Shown here in pieces: positions 10,753-23,239 of a stretch of 64,000 nt of DNA. The position numbers were made by a program, and so were the translations under genes. The stretch is taken from contig NW_022145597.1 in the NCBI RefSeq assembly GCF_000002235.5, positions 29,890,797 to 29,954,796 on the forward strand, read 5' to 3'. The DNA comes from Strongylocentrotus purpuratus. Taxonomy: Eukaryota; Echinodermata; Echinoidea; Camarodonta; Strongylocentrotidae. Below the pieces are notes generated by a model. The model searched no databases. It saw nothing but the letters and a program-made list of their open reading frames with translations, and was not told the DNA's origin. The first letter of the stretch is position 1. Every line of letters begins with the position of its first letter.

Positions 10753-11704
10753 TTACTAGCTCAGTCTTATCTCAATACTTACGATAAAATATTGCAGAAG
10801 ACTTTGACATTATCGAACATTACTTCCTTACCTGGTATCAAAGGCAACTTGAAAGTAACACGTAGGTGTATTATACATAAATTAGTTTTGAAAACTAGCA
10901 TTAATGGCAAACTAGCTATAGGAAATGGAGCTAATATCTCTAAGGCTCAATGGAGGGGGTGCTAGGCAATTTTAAATGAAATCATGCTAGGAGATATTAT
11001 GGAGTTAATAATTAATGAGCGAGAACACTAACTGAAGTTCTTCAAAATGAAACATACAAGGTATGGGGCTTGTGTGATCATCACACGATTATTTAGAACA
11101 AGATTGTTTGGAACCAGCAACCTTGATAACTTGGCCAGTATGACGTGACATTTCGGTACTTTATAATACATTATATCTGATATATTGGTAAAGAGTAAAG
11201 ATTGTGAAAACTTTATGTAAAAATTAGTAACATTACAAAATATGCAAGTAGTCAGGAAATCCCTTACACGATCTAGGAATAAAGATTGTGAGAATTCTCT
11301 CGCGCTCTAACTCGCCCCCCTCCCCCCCCCCTCTCTCTCTCTCTCTCTCACATTTAGTTTTTCACGTCTAGTGACATTCCTAAACATAAGCCTGGTATAT
11401 AACGAAAACTTGATATTATAGAAGTAGGAGCACATGTGCCAAAATAACCAAACATCATAATTCGACATGATCGGTATCAGAAGCTCCGAGAGAGATGAAA
11501 TGAGAAGGAGCCTAATTTGCGTCAACTACACTATATGAGATTGAAGGTAGCTTCAAGTGTTCCAAGTATGGTACATTGCTATCTATGCACATTACATTGA
11601 TCTACAGAAACGTATACAATGCTCGAGGTGCATTCCGGGAAGGCGTATGAAAGATGACGTAATGGTATCGAATTATAAGAAAGGAAAACAACTTCAGTTC
11701 AAGA
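10753..11704. other. No gene recognised; short CT microsatellite at 11,331-11,350
   Basis: AT-rich sequence up to the first satellite unit. A C run followed by (CT)n lies at about 11,317-11,350. No exon or RNA gene that I can support. Confidence 0.5.
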
Positions 11705-12750
11705 CGGTTCAAAATAATGCTGGGAAATGGAAATTAAAATGATACCGTTTTAAAAACCAGTTAGATATGGTTTTTGGACAAGAAGCATGAGATAATTCAT
11801 TGCTCGGCAATCTGGACTGTATTTGAAACAGAGCATCCAATATTCCTGATATTTAATAGTATACTGTCAATGAAAAATATAACTAAAAAAATAATAATAA
11901 TGGACCTCTTTACCCAAGGCTGTGTGTCTTTGTCGAGCACAAAATGATTCTGCTCGGGTATGCAGGCCAGTTGTTAGCCCATATTGGGCTTGAATAGACT
12001 TGAATTGAAAGACCCTTTGTTTCACCTCGCGAAGTTTGGGCGTTTTCATATGAGGAGTAAAACCTTGCCCATCATTGAATTCATGTTGTAAAGTTGTTTA
12101 CAGACTGGAAAAGGATAGCATGGGAGTGTACAGATTGAATAAATGGATGCAAGTAGTACTGAAAATGTAAAAAACTTGTTTGACCTGGCAATAAGGGACT
12201 CTTGAATGTAGTTTGAAAATTGGACATGGCTTTGGGGCTAACGCTACCGGCCACCGGCTACGCTGACGACCGCCAGCTAGCTGACGACGACCGCCAGCTA
12301 GCTGACGACGACCGCCAGCTAGCTGACGACGACCGCCAGCTAGCTGACGACGACCGCCAGCTAGCTGACGACCGCCAGCTAAAAAAAAGACCCCCCCCAA
12401 AAAAAGACCCCCCCCCAAAAAAAAGACCCCCCCAAAAAAAAGACCCCCCCCCAAAAAAAAGACCCCCCCCCCCATAAAAAAGACCCCCCCCCCCCCATAA
12501 AAAAGACCCCCCCCCCCCCAAGGGGCTCCATTACAGTTTTTTCCTACACTCAGCTGCTTCCCCTCACCAAAGGTCCTTTTTCAAGTTTTTTTTTGAGGAA
12601 TCCATTGACATATTGTGATTTGGAACCCTTTCCCATACATCAACAACACCAACAATAATTATTTTTATCACACCAAACTTTGAGTGAGATGAAAATGGGT
12701 TCTAACATCAGTTTTTCTTTTTCAAAGATTTACAAAAAAAATTAAAAAAA

Positions 12751-12823
12751 GCACTAGCTGGGAGTCGAACCCGATACCTTCCAATTGCCAGGCGTTTGCC
12801 TATCCACTAGACTAATGTGTCAC
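12751..12823 (-). other. tRNA-like module A (Pol III boxes A and B), representative copy
   Basis: On the minus strand the 73-base module has box A TAGTCTAGTGG (12,804-12,814) and a perfect box B GGTTCGACTCC (12,761-12,771) at tRNA spacing. It is followed at once by seven T residues (12,744-12,750), a Pol III terminator. The D-arm resembles tRNA-Glu/Asp and the anticodon side resembles Gly/Asp. The acceptor stem pairs poorly and the anticodon stem is weak, so this is a tRNA-derived SINE head or pseudo-tRNA rather than a working tRNA. Copies: 15104, 17468, 19922, 22207, 24454, 26799, 29133, 52189, 54231, 56277, 58343, 60405 and 62487 (start positions, each about 73 bases). Confidence 0.7.
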
Positions 12824-13058
12824 AGTGGTAATTTTCATGTATTTTTTGATATTGATACTTATTGTTGTAGATGTAGCAAAAGACGTATTCTAACTAATTC
12901 AGAGAGTCGCTTGTTAAAGAAAGAGTATCAAATGTTATTTTCTCCTTTGTTGAGGAGGTGGGGGGGGGATGTCCCCTTTAAAAAAAGGAGATGGACACGT
13001 CAATATCATGGGGTAAAGAAAAAAAAATGAAAAAATAACATGAGGTATAAAGAAGAAG

Positions 13059-13137
13059 CTGGGAGTCGAACCCGAGTACATACATACATTACGTTGTGAA
13101 GCGATCAGTCTTATCCACAAGACCAATTTGCCTCACT
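13059..13137 (-). other. tRNA-like module B (Pol III boxes A and B), representative copy
   Basis: On the minus strand it has box A-like TGGTCTTGTGG (13,115-13,125) and a perfect box B GGTTCGACTCC (13,062-13,072), with an ATGTATGTATGTA expansion in the variable region. It lies about 308 bp from module A in the same orientation and ends in the same GGGTTCGACTCCCAGCT. A T run follows within about 35 bases. It is not a canonical tRNA. Copies start at 15412, 17774, 20229, 22513, 24762, 27107, 29439, 52494, 54534, 56582, 58645, 60705 and 62794. Confidence 0.65.
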
Positions 13138-14341
13138 GCTACTAACTGGTTCACTTCTTGGTGTTATAGCACTTTCTGCATGTTAACGACTTTTATATGT
13201 TGATTTACTGATTTAACGATTTCGGGATGCATAATTATTCATATTTTTGCAGTCCGATGTTGTCAAGATTGCCCGTAAATGTTTTCTTTCAGTTACTGAT
13301 ATTTCTGATATAATAGTGAGGTTTTATGTTATTTTCATTTATTTTGCAATCTGCTGACTTAAACTTCAAGTGATATGACAATAGGCCACTGCCCTGACAT
13401 AGCATAATGAACAGGACACGGATCTATTCAATTTAGGATATGCTACGAATTCTGTAACAGGGCACCAATGAATAGGGAAGCTTGGCTATTCGATTCTGTG
13501 TTCAATAGCTTGCACCTGCAGCATCAATTAATGAATTGAAGAAAAAAACCCGACCCTCCCTTCATTGACGGAATATTTTTGTCAATTGCGAGGATTACAT
13601 AAGAGGTAATAATATCATTCCTGACATTGCAACAATGACCGCATTATGTTGATGTATTGTCCATAAAGGTACTGAGAAGGTCTTTCTCCTTGTCTGCATG
13701 GAGGACACGCACTTTGAATATCCCCATAGAAAAAGGATAGAATGAGGCTGTAGTCTCATTTAAAAAAAGGAAAGCGATTTTGGGACAGTTCAAAATAATG
13801 CTGGGAAATGGAAATTAAAATGATACCGTTTTAAAAACCAGTTAGATATGGTTTTTGGACAAGAAGCATGAGATAATTCATTGCTCGGCAATCTGGACTG
13901 TATTTGAAACAGAGCATCCAATATTCCTGATATTTAATAGTATACTGTCAATGAAAAAATATAACTAAAAAAAATAATAATAATGGACCTCTTTACCCAA
14001 GGCTGTGTGTCTTTGTCGAGCACAAAATGATTCTGCTCGGGTATGCAGGCCAGTTGTTAGCCCATATTGGGCTTGAATAGACTTGAATTGAAAGACCCTT
14101 TGTTTCACCTCGCGAAGTTTGGGCGTTTTCATATGAGGAGTAAAACCTTGCCCATCATTGAATTCATGTTGTAAAGTTGTTTACAGACTGGAAAAGGATA
14201 GCATGGGAGTGTACAGATTGAATAAATGGATGCAAGTAGTACTGAAAATGTAAAAAACTTGTTTGACCTGGCAATAAGGGACTCTTGAATGTAGTTTGAA
14301 AATTGGACATGGCTTTGGGGCTAACGCTACCGGCCACCGCT

Positions 14342-14735
14342 ACGCTGACGACCGCCAGCTAGCTGACGACGACCGCCAGCTAGCTGACGACGACCGCCAG
14401 CTAGCTGACGACGACCGCCAGCTAGCTGACGACGACCGCCAGCTAGCTGACGACGACCGCCAGCTAGCTGACGACGACCGCCAGCTAGCTGACGACGACC
14501 GCCAGCTAGCTGACGACGACCGCCAGCTAGCTGACGACGACCGCCAGCTAGCTGACGACGACCGCCAGCTAGCTGACGACGACCGCCAGCTAGCTGACGA
14601 CGACCGCCAGCTAGCTGACGACGACCGCCAGCTAGCTGACGACGACCGCCAGCTAGCTGACGACGACCGCCAGCTAGCTGACGACGACCGCCAGCTAGCT
14701 GACGACGACCGCCAGCTAGCTGACGACCGCCAGCT
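14342..14735. repeat. GC-rich 21-bp minisatellite (clearest example)
   Basis: Unit is the 18-mer GCTGACGACCGCCAGCTA with one extra GAC. Every junction makes the perfect palindrome CAGCTAGCTG. Because 18 and 21 are multiples of three and most frames lack stops, long Ala-Asp-Arg-Gln-Leu or Ser-Trp-Arg frames appear on both strands; these are artefacts. CpG-dense against an AT-rich background. Confidence 0.97.
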
Positions 14736-14872
14736 AAAAAAAAGACCCCCCCCAAAAAAAGACCCCCCCCCAAAAAAAAGACCCCCCCAAAAAAAAGACC
14801 CCCCCCAAAAAAAAAGACCCCCCCCCCCATAAAAAAGACCCCCCCCCCCATAAAAAAGACCCCCCCCCCCCC
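14736..14872. repeat. Alternating poly-A / poly-C tract, A8GAC8 type
   Basis: About seven units of 16-20 bases, each 6-9 A, then GA, then 7-12 C. The last two read CATAAAAAAGA before the C run. Every satellite unit has one directly after the minisatellite. The complementary strand has regularly spaced G runs of 7-12, giving G-quadruplex potential. Confidence 0.95.
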
Positions 14873-16139
14873 AAGGGGCTCCATTACAGTTTTTTCCTAC
14901 ACTCAGCTGCTTCCCCTCACCAAAGGTCCTTTTTCAAGTTTTTTTTTGAGGAATCCATTGACATATTGTGATTTGGAACCCTTTCCCATACATCAACAAC
15001 ACCAACAATAATTATTTTTATCACACCAAACTTTGAGTGAGATGAAAATGGGTTCTAACATCAGTTTTTCTTTTTCAAAGATTTACAAAAAAAATTAAAA
15101 AAAGCACTAGCTGGGAGTCGAACCCGATACCTTCCAATTGCCAGGCGTTTGCCTATCCACTAGACTAATGTGTCACAGTGGTAATTTTCATGTATTTTTT
15201 GATATTGATACTTATTGTTGTAGATGTAGCAAAAGACGTATTCTAACTAATTCAGAGAGTCGCTTGTTAAAGAAAGAGTATCAAATGTTATTTTCTCCTT
15301 TGTTGAGGAGGTGGGGGGGGGATGTCCCCTTTAAAAAAAGGAGATGGACACGTCAATATCATGGGGTAAAGAAAAAAAAAATGAAAAAATAACATGAGGT
15401 ATAAAGAAGAAGCTGGGAGTCGAACCCGAGTACATACATACATTACGTTGTGAAGCGATCAGTCTTATCCACAAGACCAATTTGCCTCACTGCTACTAAC
15501 TGGTTCACTTCTTGGTGTTATAGCACTTTCTGCATGTTAACGACTTTTATATGTTGATTTACTGATTTAACGATTTCGGGATGCATAATTATTCATATTT
15601 TTGCAGTCCGATGTTGTCAAGATTGCCCGTAAATGTTTTCTTTCAGTTACTGATATTTCTGATATAATAGTGAGGTTTTATGTTATTTTCATTTATTTTG
15701 CAATCTGCTGACTTAAACTTCAAGTGATATGACAATAGGCCACTGCCCTGACATAGCATAATGAACAGGACACGGATCTATTCAATTTAGGATATGCTAC
15801 GAATTCTGTAACAGGGCACCAATGAATAGGGAAGCTTGGCTATTCGATTCTGTGTTCAATAGCTTGCACCTGCAGCATCAATTAATGAATTGAAGAAAAA
15901 AACCCGACCCTCCCTTCATTGACGGAATATTTTTGTCAATTGCGAGGATTACATAAGAGGTAATAATATCATTCCTGACATTGCAACAATGACCGCATTA
16001 TGTTGATGTATTGTCCATAAAGGTACTGAGAAGGTCTTTCTCCTTGTCTGCATGGAGGACACGCACTTTGAATATCCCCATAGAAAAAGGATAGAATGAG
16101 GCTGTAGTCTCATTTAAAAAAAGGAAAGCGATTTTGGGA

Positions 16140-18501
16140 CAGTTCAAAATAATGCTGGGAAATGGAAATTAAAATGATACCGTTTTAAAAACCAGTTAGA
16201 TATGGTTTTTGGACAAGAAGCATGAGATAATTCATTGCTCGGCAATCTGGACTGTATTTGAAACAGAGCATCCAATATTCCTGATATTTAATAGTATACT
16301 GTCAATGAAAAAATATAACTAAAAAAAATAATAATAATGGACCTCTTTACCCAAGGCTGTGTGTCTTTGTCGAGCACAAAATGATTCTGCTCGGGTATGC
16401 AGGCCAGTTGTTAGCCCATATTGGGCTTGAATAGACTTGAATTGAAAGACCCTTTGTTTCACCTCGCGAAGTTTGGGCGTTTTCATATGAGGAGTAAAAC
16501 CTTGCCCATCATTGAATTCATGTTGTAAAGTTGTTTACAGACTGGAAAAGGATAGCATGGGAGTGTACAGATTGAATAAATGGATGCAAGTAGTACTGAA
16601 AATGTAAAAAACTTGTTTGACCTGGCAATAAGGGACTCTTGAATGTAGTTTGAAAATTGGACATGGCTTTGGGGCTAACGCTACCGGCCACCGGCTACGC
16701 TGACGACCGCCAGCTAGCTGACGACGACCGCCAGCTAGCTGACGACGACCGCCAGCTAGCTGACGACGACCGCCAGCTAGCTGACGACGACCGCCAGCTA
16801 GCTGACGACGACCGCCAGCTAGCTGACGACGACCGCCAGCTAGCTGACGACCGCCAGCTAGCTGACGACGACCGCCAGCTAGCTGACGACGACCGCCAGC
16901 TAGCTGACGACGACCGCCAGCTAGCTGACGACGACCGCCAGCTAGCTGACGACGACCGCCAGCTAGCTGACGACGACCGCCAGCTAGCTGACGACGACCG
17001 CCAGCTAGCTGACGACGACCGCCAGCTAGCTGACGACCGCCAGCTAGCTGACGACGACCGACGACCGCCAGCTAGCTGACGACGACCGCCAGCTAGCCGA
17101 CCGCCAAAAAAAAACCCCCCCCAAAAAAAGACCCCCCCCCCAAAAAAAAGACCCCCCAAAAAAAAAGACCCCCCCAAAAAAAAAGACCCCCCCCCCATAA
17201 AAAAGACCCCCCCCCCCATAAAAAGACCCCCCCCCCCAAGGGGCTCCATTACAGTTTTTTCCTACACTCAGCTGCTTCCCCTCACCAAAGGTCCTTTTTC
17301 AAGTTTTTTTTTGAGGAATCCATTGACATATTGTGATTTGGAACCCTTTCCCATACATCAACAACACCAACAATAATTATTTTTATCACACCAAACTTTG
17401 AGTGAGATGAAAATGGGTTCTAACATCAGTTTTTCTTTTTCAAAGATTTACAAAAAAAATAAAAAAAGCACTAGCTGGGAGTCGAACCCGATACCTTCCA
17501 ATTGCCAGGCGTTTGCCTATCCACTAGACTAATGTGTCACAGTGGTAATTTTCATGTATTTTTTGATATTGATACTTATTGTTGTAGATGTAGCAAAAGA
17601 CGTATTCTAACTAATTCAGAGAGTCGCTTGTTAAAGAAAGAGTATCAAATGTTATTTTCTCCTTTGTTGAGGAGGTGGGGGGGGATGTCCCCTTTAAAAA
17701 AAGGAGATGGACACGTCAATATCATGGGGTAAAGAAAAAAAAAATGAAAAATAACATGAGGTATAAAGAAGAAGCTGGGAGTCGAACCCGAGTACATACA
17801 TACATTACGTTGTGAAGCGATCAGTCTTATCCACAAGACCAATTTGCCTCACTGCTACTAACTGGTTCACTTCTTGGTGTTATAGCACTTTCTGCATGTT
17901 AACGACTTTTATATGTTGATTTACTGATTTAACGATTTCGGGATGCATAATTATTCATATTTTTGCAGTCCGATGTTGTCAAGATTGCCCGTAAATGTTT
18001 TCTTTCAGTTACTGATATTTCTGATATAATAGTGAGGTTTTATGTTATTTTCATTTATTTTGCAATCTGCTGACTTAAACTTCAAGTGATATGACAATAG
18101 GCCACTGCCCTGACATAGCATAATGAACAGGACACGGATCTATTCAATTTAGGATATGCTACGAATTCTGTAACAGGGCACCAATGAATAGGGAAGCTTG
18201 GCTATTCGATTCTGTGTTCAATAGCTTGCACCTGCAGCATCAATTAATGAATTGAAGAAAAAAACCCGACCCTCCCTTCATTGACGGAATATTTTTGTCA
18301 ATTGCGAGGATTACATAAGAGGTAATAATATCATTCCTGACATTGCAACAATGACCGCATTATGTTGATGTATTGTCCATAAAGGTACTGAGAAGGTCTT
18401 TCTCCTTGTCTGCATGGAGGACACGCACTTTGAATATCCCCATAGAAAAAGGATAGAATGAGGCTGTAGTCTCATTTAAAAAAAGGAAAGCGATTTTGGG
18501 A
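16140..18501. repeat. Satellite unit 3 (2362 bp)
   Basis: Minisatellite 16,697-17,105 (about 20 copies, mostly 21 bp with a few 18 bp and a scrambled right edge), A/C tract 17,106-17,237, module A 17,468-17,540, module B 17,774-17,852. Confidence 0.95.
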
Positions 18502-20955
18502 CAGTTCAAAATAATGCTGGGAAATGGAAATTAAAATGATACCGTTTTAAAAACCAGTTAGATATGGTTTTTGGACAAGAAGCATGAGATAATTCATTGC
18601 TCGGCAATCTGGACTGTATTTGAAACAGAGCATCCAATATTCCTGATATTTAATAGTATACTGTCAATGAAAAAATATAACTAAAAAAAATAATAATAAT
18701 GGACCTCTTTACCCAAGGCTGTGTGTCTTTGTCGAGCACAAAATGATTCTGCTCGGGTATGCAGGCCAGTTGTTAGCCCATATTGGGCTTGAATAGACTT
18801 GAATTGAAAGACCCTTTGTTTCACCTCGCGAAGTTTGGGCGTTTTCATATGAGGAGTAAAACCTTGCCCATCATTGAATTCATGTTGTAAAGTTGTTTAC
18901 AGACTGGAAAAGGATAGCATGGGAGTGTACAGATTGAATAAATGGATGCAAGTAGTACTGAAAATGTAAAAAACTTGTTTGACCTGGCAATAAGGGACTC
19001 TTGAATGTAGTTTGAAAATTGGACATGGCTTTGGGCTAACGCTACCGGCCACCGGCTACGCTGACGACCGGCTAGCCACCGCTAGCTGACGACGACCGCC
19101 AGCTAGCTGACGACGACCGCCAGCTAGCTGACGACGACCGCCAGCTAGCTGACGACCGCCAGCTAGCTGACGACGACCGCAGCTAGCTGACGACGACCGC
19201 CAGCTAGCTGACGACGACCGCCAGCTAGCAGACGACGACCGCGCTAGCTGACGACGACCGCCAGCTAGCTGACGACGCCAGCTAGCTGACGACCGCCAGC
19301 TAGCCAGCTACTGACGACCGCCAGCTAGCTGACGACGACCGCCAGCTAGCTGACGACGACCGCCAGCTAGCTGACGACGACCGCCAGCTAGCTGACGACG
19401 ACCGCCAGCTAGCTGACGACGACCGCCAGCTAGCTGACGACGACCGCCAGCTAGCTGACGACGACCGCCAGCTAGCTGACGACGACCGCCAGCTAGCTGA
19501 CGACGACCGCCAGCTAGCTGACGACCGCCAGCTAGCTGACGACCGCCAGCTAGACCCAAAAAAAAAGACCCCCCCCCAAAAAAAAGACCCCCCCCCCCCC
19601 CCCCCCCCCCAAAAAAAAGACCCCCCCCCATAAAAAAGACCCCCCCCCCCATAAAAGACCCCCCCCCCCCATAAAAAGACCCCCCCCCCCCAGGGGCTCC
19701 ATTACAGTTTTTTCCTACACTCAGCTGCTTCCCCTCACCAAAGGTCCTTTTTCAAGTTTTTTTTTGAGGAATCCATTGACATATTGTGATTTGGAACCCT
19801 TTCCCATACATCAACAACACCAACAATAATTATTTTTATCACACCAAACTTTGAGTGAGATGAAAATGGGTTCTAACATCAGTTTTTCTTTTTCAAAGAT
19901 TTACAAAAAAAATTAAAAAAAGCACTAGCTGGGAGTCGAACCCGATACCTTCCAATTGCCAGGCGTTTGCCTATCCACTAGACTAATGTGTCACAGTGGT
20001 AATTTTCATGTATTTTTTGATATTGATACTTATTGTTGTAGATGTAGCAAAAGACGTATTCTAACTAATTCAGAGAGTCGCTTGTTAAAGAAAGAGTATC
20101 AAATGTTATTTTCTCCTTTGTTGAGGAGGTGGGGGGGGGATGTCCCCTTTAAAAAAAGGAGATGGACACGTCAATATCATGGGGTAAAGAAAAAAAAATG
20201 AAAAAATAACATGAGGTATAAAGAAGAAGCTGGGAGTCGAACCCGAGTACATACATACATTACGTTGTGAAGCGATCAGTCTTATCCACAAGACCAATTT
20301 GCCTCACTGCTACTAACTGGTTCACTTCTTGGTGTTATAGCACTTTCTGCATGTTAACGACTTTTATATGTTGATTTACTGATTTAACGATTTCGGGATG
20401 CATAATTATTCATATTTTTGCAGTCCGATGTTGTCAAGATTGCCCGTAAATGTTTTCTTTCAGTTACTGATATTTCTGATATAATAGTGAGGTTTTATGT
20501 TATTTTCATTTATTTTGCAATCTGCTGACTTAAACTTCAAGTGATATGACAATAGGCCACTGCCCTGACATAGCATAATGAACAGGACACGGATCTATTC
20601 AATTTAGGATATGCTACGAATTCTGTAACAGGGCACCAATGAATAGGGAAGCTTGGCTATTCGATTCTGTGTTCAATAGCTTGCACCTGCAGCATCAATT
20701 AATGAATTGAAGAAAAAAACCCGACCCTCCCTTCATTGACGGAATATTTTTGTCAATTGCGAGGATTACATAAGAGGTAATAATATCATTCCTGACATTG
20801 CAACAATGACCGCATTATGTTGATGTATTGTCCATAAAGGTACTGAGAAGGTCTTTCTCCTTGTCTGCATGGAGGACACGCACTTTGAATATCCCCATAG
20901 AAAAAGGATAGAATGAGGCTGTAGTCTCATTTAAAAAAAGGAAAGCGATTTGGGA
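18502..20955. repeat. Satellite unit 4 (2454 bp), irregular minisatellite
   Basis: Minisatellite 19,059-19,553 is the longest of the array and the most disordered, with broken copies in its left half and clean 21-bp copies in its right half. A/C tract 19,554-19,691 includes an unusually long C run. Module A 19,922-19,994, module B 20,229-20,307. Confidence 0.95.
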
Positions 20956-23239
20956 CAGTTCAAAATAATGCTGGGAAATGGAAATTAAAATGATACCGTT
21001 TTAAAAACCAGTTAGATATGGTTTTTGGACAAGAAGCATGAGATAATTCATTGCTCGGCAATCTGGACTGTATTTGAAACAGAGCATCCAATATTCCTGA
21101 TATTTAATAGTATACTGTCAATGAAAAAATATAACTAAAAAAAATAATAATAATGGACCTCTTTACCCAAGGCTGTGTGTCTTTGTCGAGCACAAAATGA
21201 TTCTGCTCGGGTATGCAGGCCAGTTGTTAGCCCATATTGGGCTTGAATAGACTTGAATTGAAAGACCCTTTGTTTCACCTCGCGAAGTTTGGGCGTTTTC
21301 ATATGAGGAGTAAAACCTTGCCCATCATTGAATTCATGTTGTAAAGTTGTTTACAGACTGGAAAAGGATAGCATGGGAGTGTACAGATTGAATAAATGGA
21401 TGCAAGTAGTACTGAAAATGTAAAAAACTTGTTTGACCTGGCAATAAGGGACTCTTGAATGTAGTTTGAAAATTGGACATGGCTTTGGGCTAACGCTACC
21501 GGCCACCGGCTACGCTGACGACCGCCAGCTAGCTGACGACGACCGCCAGCTAGCTGACGACGACCGCCAGCTAGCTGACGACGACCGCCAGCTAGCTGAC
21601 GACGACCGCCAGCTAGCTGACGACCGCCAGCTAGCTGACGACGACCGCCAGCTAGCTGACGACGACCGCCAGCTAGCTGACGACGACCGCCAGCTAGCTG
21701 ACGACGACCGCCAGCTAGCTGACGACGACCGCCAGCTAGCTGACGACGACCGCCAGCTAGCTGACGACGACCGCCAGCTAGCTGACGACGACCGCCAGCT
21801 AGCTGACGACGACCGCCAGCTAGCTGACGACCGCCAGCTAAAAAAAGACCCCCCCCCAAAAAAGACCCCCCCCCCAAAAAAAAAGACCCCCCCCAAAAAA
21901 GACCCCCCCCCAAAAAAAAGACCCCCCCCCCATAAAAAAGACCCCCCCCCCCCATAAAAAAGACCCCCCCCCCCCAAGGGGCTCCATTACAGTTTTTTCC
22001 TACACTCAGCTGCTTCCCCTCACCAAAGGTCCTTTTTCAAGTTTTTTTTTGAGGAATCCATTGACATATTGTGATTTGGAACCCTTTCCCATACATCAAC
22101 AACACCAACAATAATTATTTTTATCACACCAAACTTTGAGTGAGATGAAAATGGGTTCTAACATCAGTTTTTCTTTTTCAAAGATTTACAAAAAAAATTA
22201 AAAAAAGCACTAGCTGGGAGTCGAACCCGATACCTTCCAATTGCCAGGCGTTTGCCTATCCACTAGACTAATGTGTCACAGTGGTAATTTTCATGTATTT
22301 TTTGATATTGATACTTATTGTTGTAGATGTAGCAAAAGACGTATTCTAACTAATTCAGAGAGTCGCTTGTTAAAGAAAGAGTATCAAATGTTATTTTCTC
22401 CTTTGTTGAGGAGGTGGGGGGGGATGTCCCCTTTAAAAAAAGGAGATGGACACGTCAATATCATGGGGTAAAGAAAAAAAAATGAAAAAATAACATGAGG
22501 TATAAAGAAGAAGCTGGGAGTCGAACCCGAGTACATACATACATTACGTTGTGAAGCGATCAGTCTTATCCACAAGACCAATTTGCCTCACTGCTACTAA
22601 CTGGTTCACTTCTTGGTGTTATAGCACTTTCTGCATGTTAACGACTTTTATATGTTGATTTACTGATTTAACGATTTCGGGATGCATAATTATTCATATT
22701 TTTGCAGTCCGATGTTGTCAAGATTGCCCGTAAATGTTTTCTTTCAGTTACTGATATTTCTGATATAATAGTGAGGTTTTATGTTATTTTCATTTATTTT
22801 GCAATCTGCTGACTTAAACTTCAAGTGATATGACAATAGGCCACTGCCCTGACATAGCATAATGAACAGGACACGGATCTATTCAATTTAGGATATGCTA
22901 CGAATTCTGTAACAGGGCACCAATGAATAGGGAAGCTTGGCTATTCGATTCTGTGTTCAATAGCTTGCACCTGCAGCATCAATTAATGAATTGAAGAAAA
23001 AAACCCGACCCTCCCTTCATTGACGGAATATTTTTGTCAATTGCGAGGATTACATAAGAGGTAATAATATCATTCCTGACATTGCAACAATGACCGCATT
23101 ATGTTGATGTATTGTCCATAAAGGTACTGAGAAGGTCTTTCTCCTTGTCTGCATGGAGGACACGCACTTTGAATATCCCCATAGAAAAAGGATAGAATGA
23201 GGCTGTAGTCTCATTTAAAAAAGGAAAGCGATTTTGGGA
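20956..23239. repeat. Satellite unit 5 (2284 bp)
   Basis: Minisatellite 21,512-21,839 (about 16 copies, mostly 21 bp, two 18 bp), A/C tract 21,840-21,975, module A 22,207-22,279, module B 22,513-22,591. Confidence 0.95.

Larger units (their letters stand above)
11705..13785. repeat. Satellite unit 1 (2081 bp)
   Basis: Minisatellite 12,261-12,380 (about six copies, mostly 21 bp), A/C tract 12,381-12,520, module A 12,751-12,823, module B 13,059-13,137. This is the shortest minisatellite of array 1 apart from the decayed unit. Confidence 0.95.
13786..16139. repeat. Satellite unit 2 (2354 bp)
   Basis: Minisatellite 14,342-14,735 (about 18 copies, nearly all 21 bp and nearly perfect), A/C tract 14,736-14,872, module A 15,104-15,176, module B 15,412-15,490. 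Confidence 0.95.

Noticed and set aside
12751-12823. Module A as a functional tRNA gene
   Set aside because: Box A, box B and terminator are good, but the acceptor and anticodon stems do not pair properly. It is listed as tRNA-like only.
12785-13030. A conserved 76-84 residue frame (PGVCLSTRLMCHSGNFHVFF...) in most satellite units
   Set aside because: It begins inside tRNA-like module A, its end shifts with homopolymer length between units, and no homology is recognised. Repetition of the unit explains its conservation.
14296-14884. Long open frames of Ala-Asp-Arg-Gln-Leu or Gly-Arg-Arg-Gln-Leu repeats in every satellite unit, on both strands
   Set aside because: The minisatellite unit is a multiple of three and has few stops, so frames stay open on both strands at once. 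Lengths follow repeat number and there is no non-repeat coding sequence beside them.
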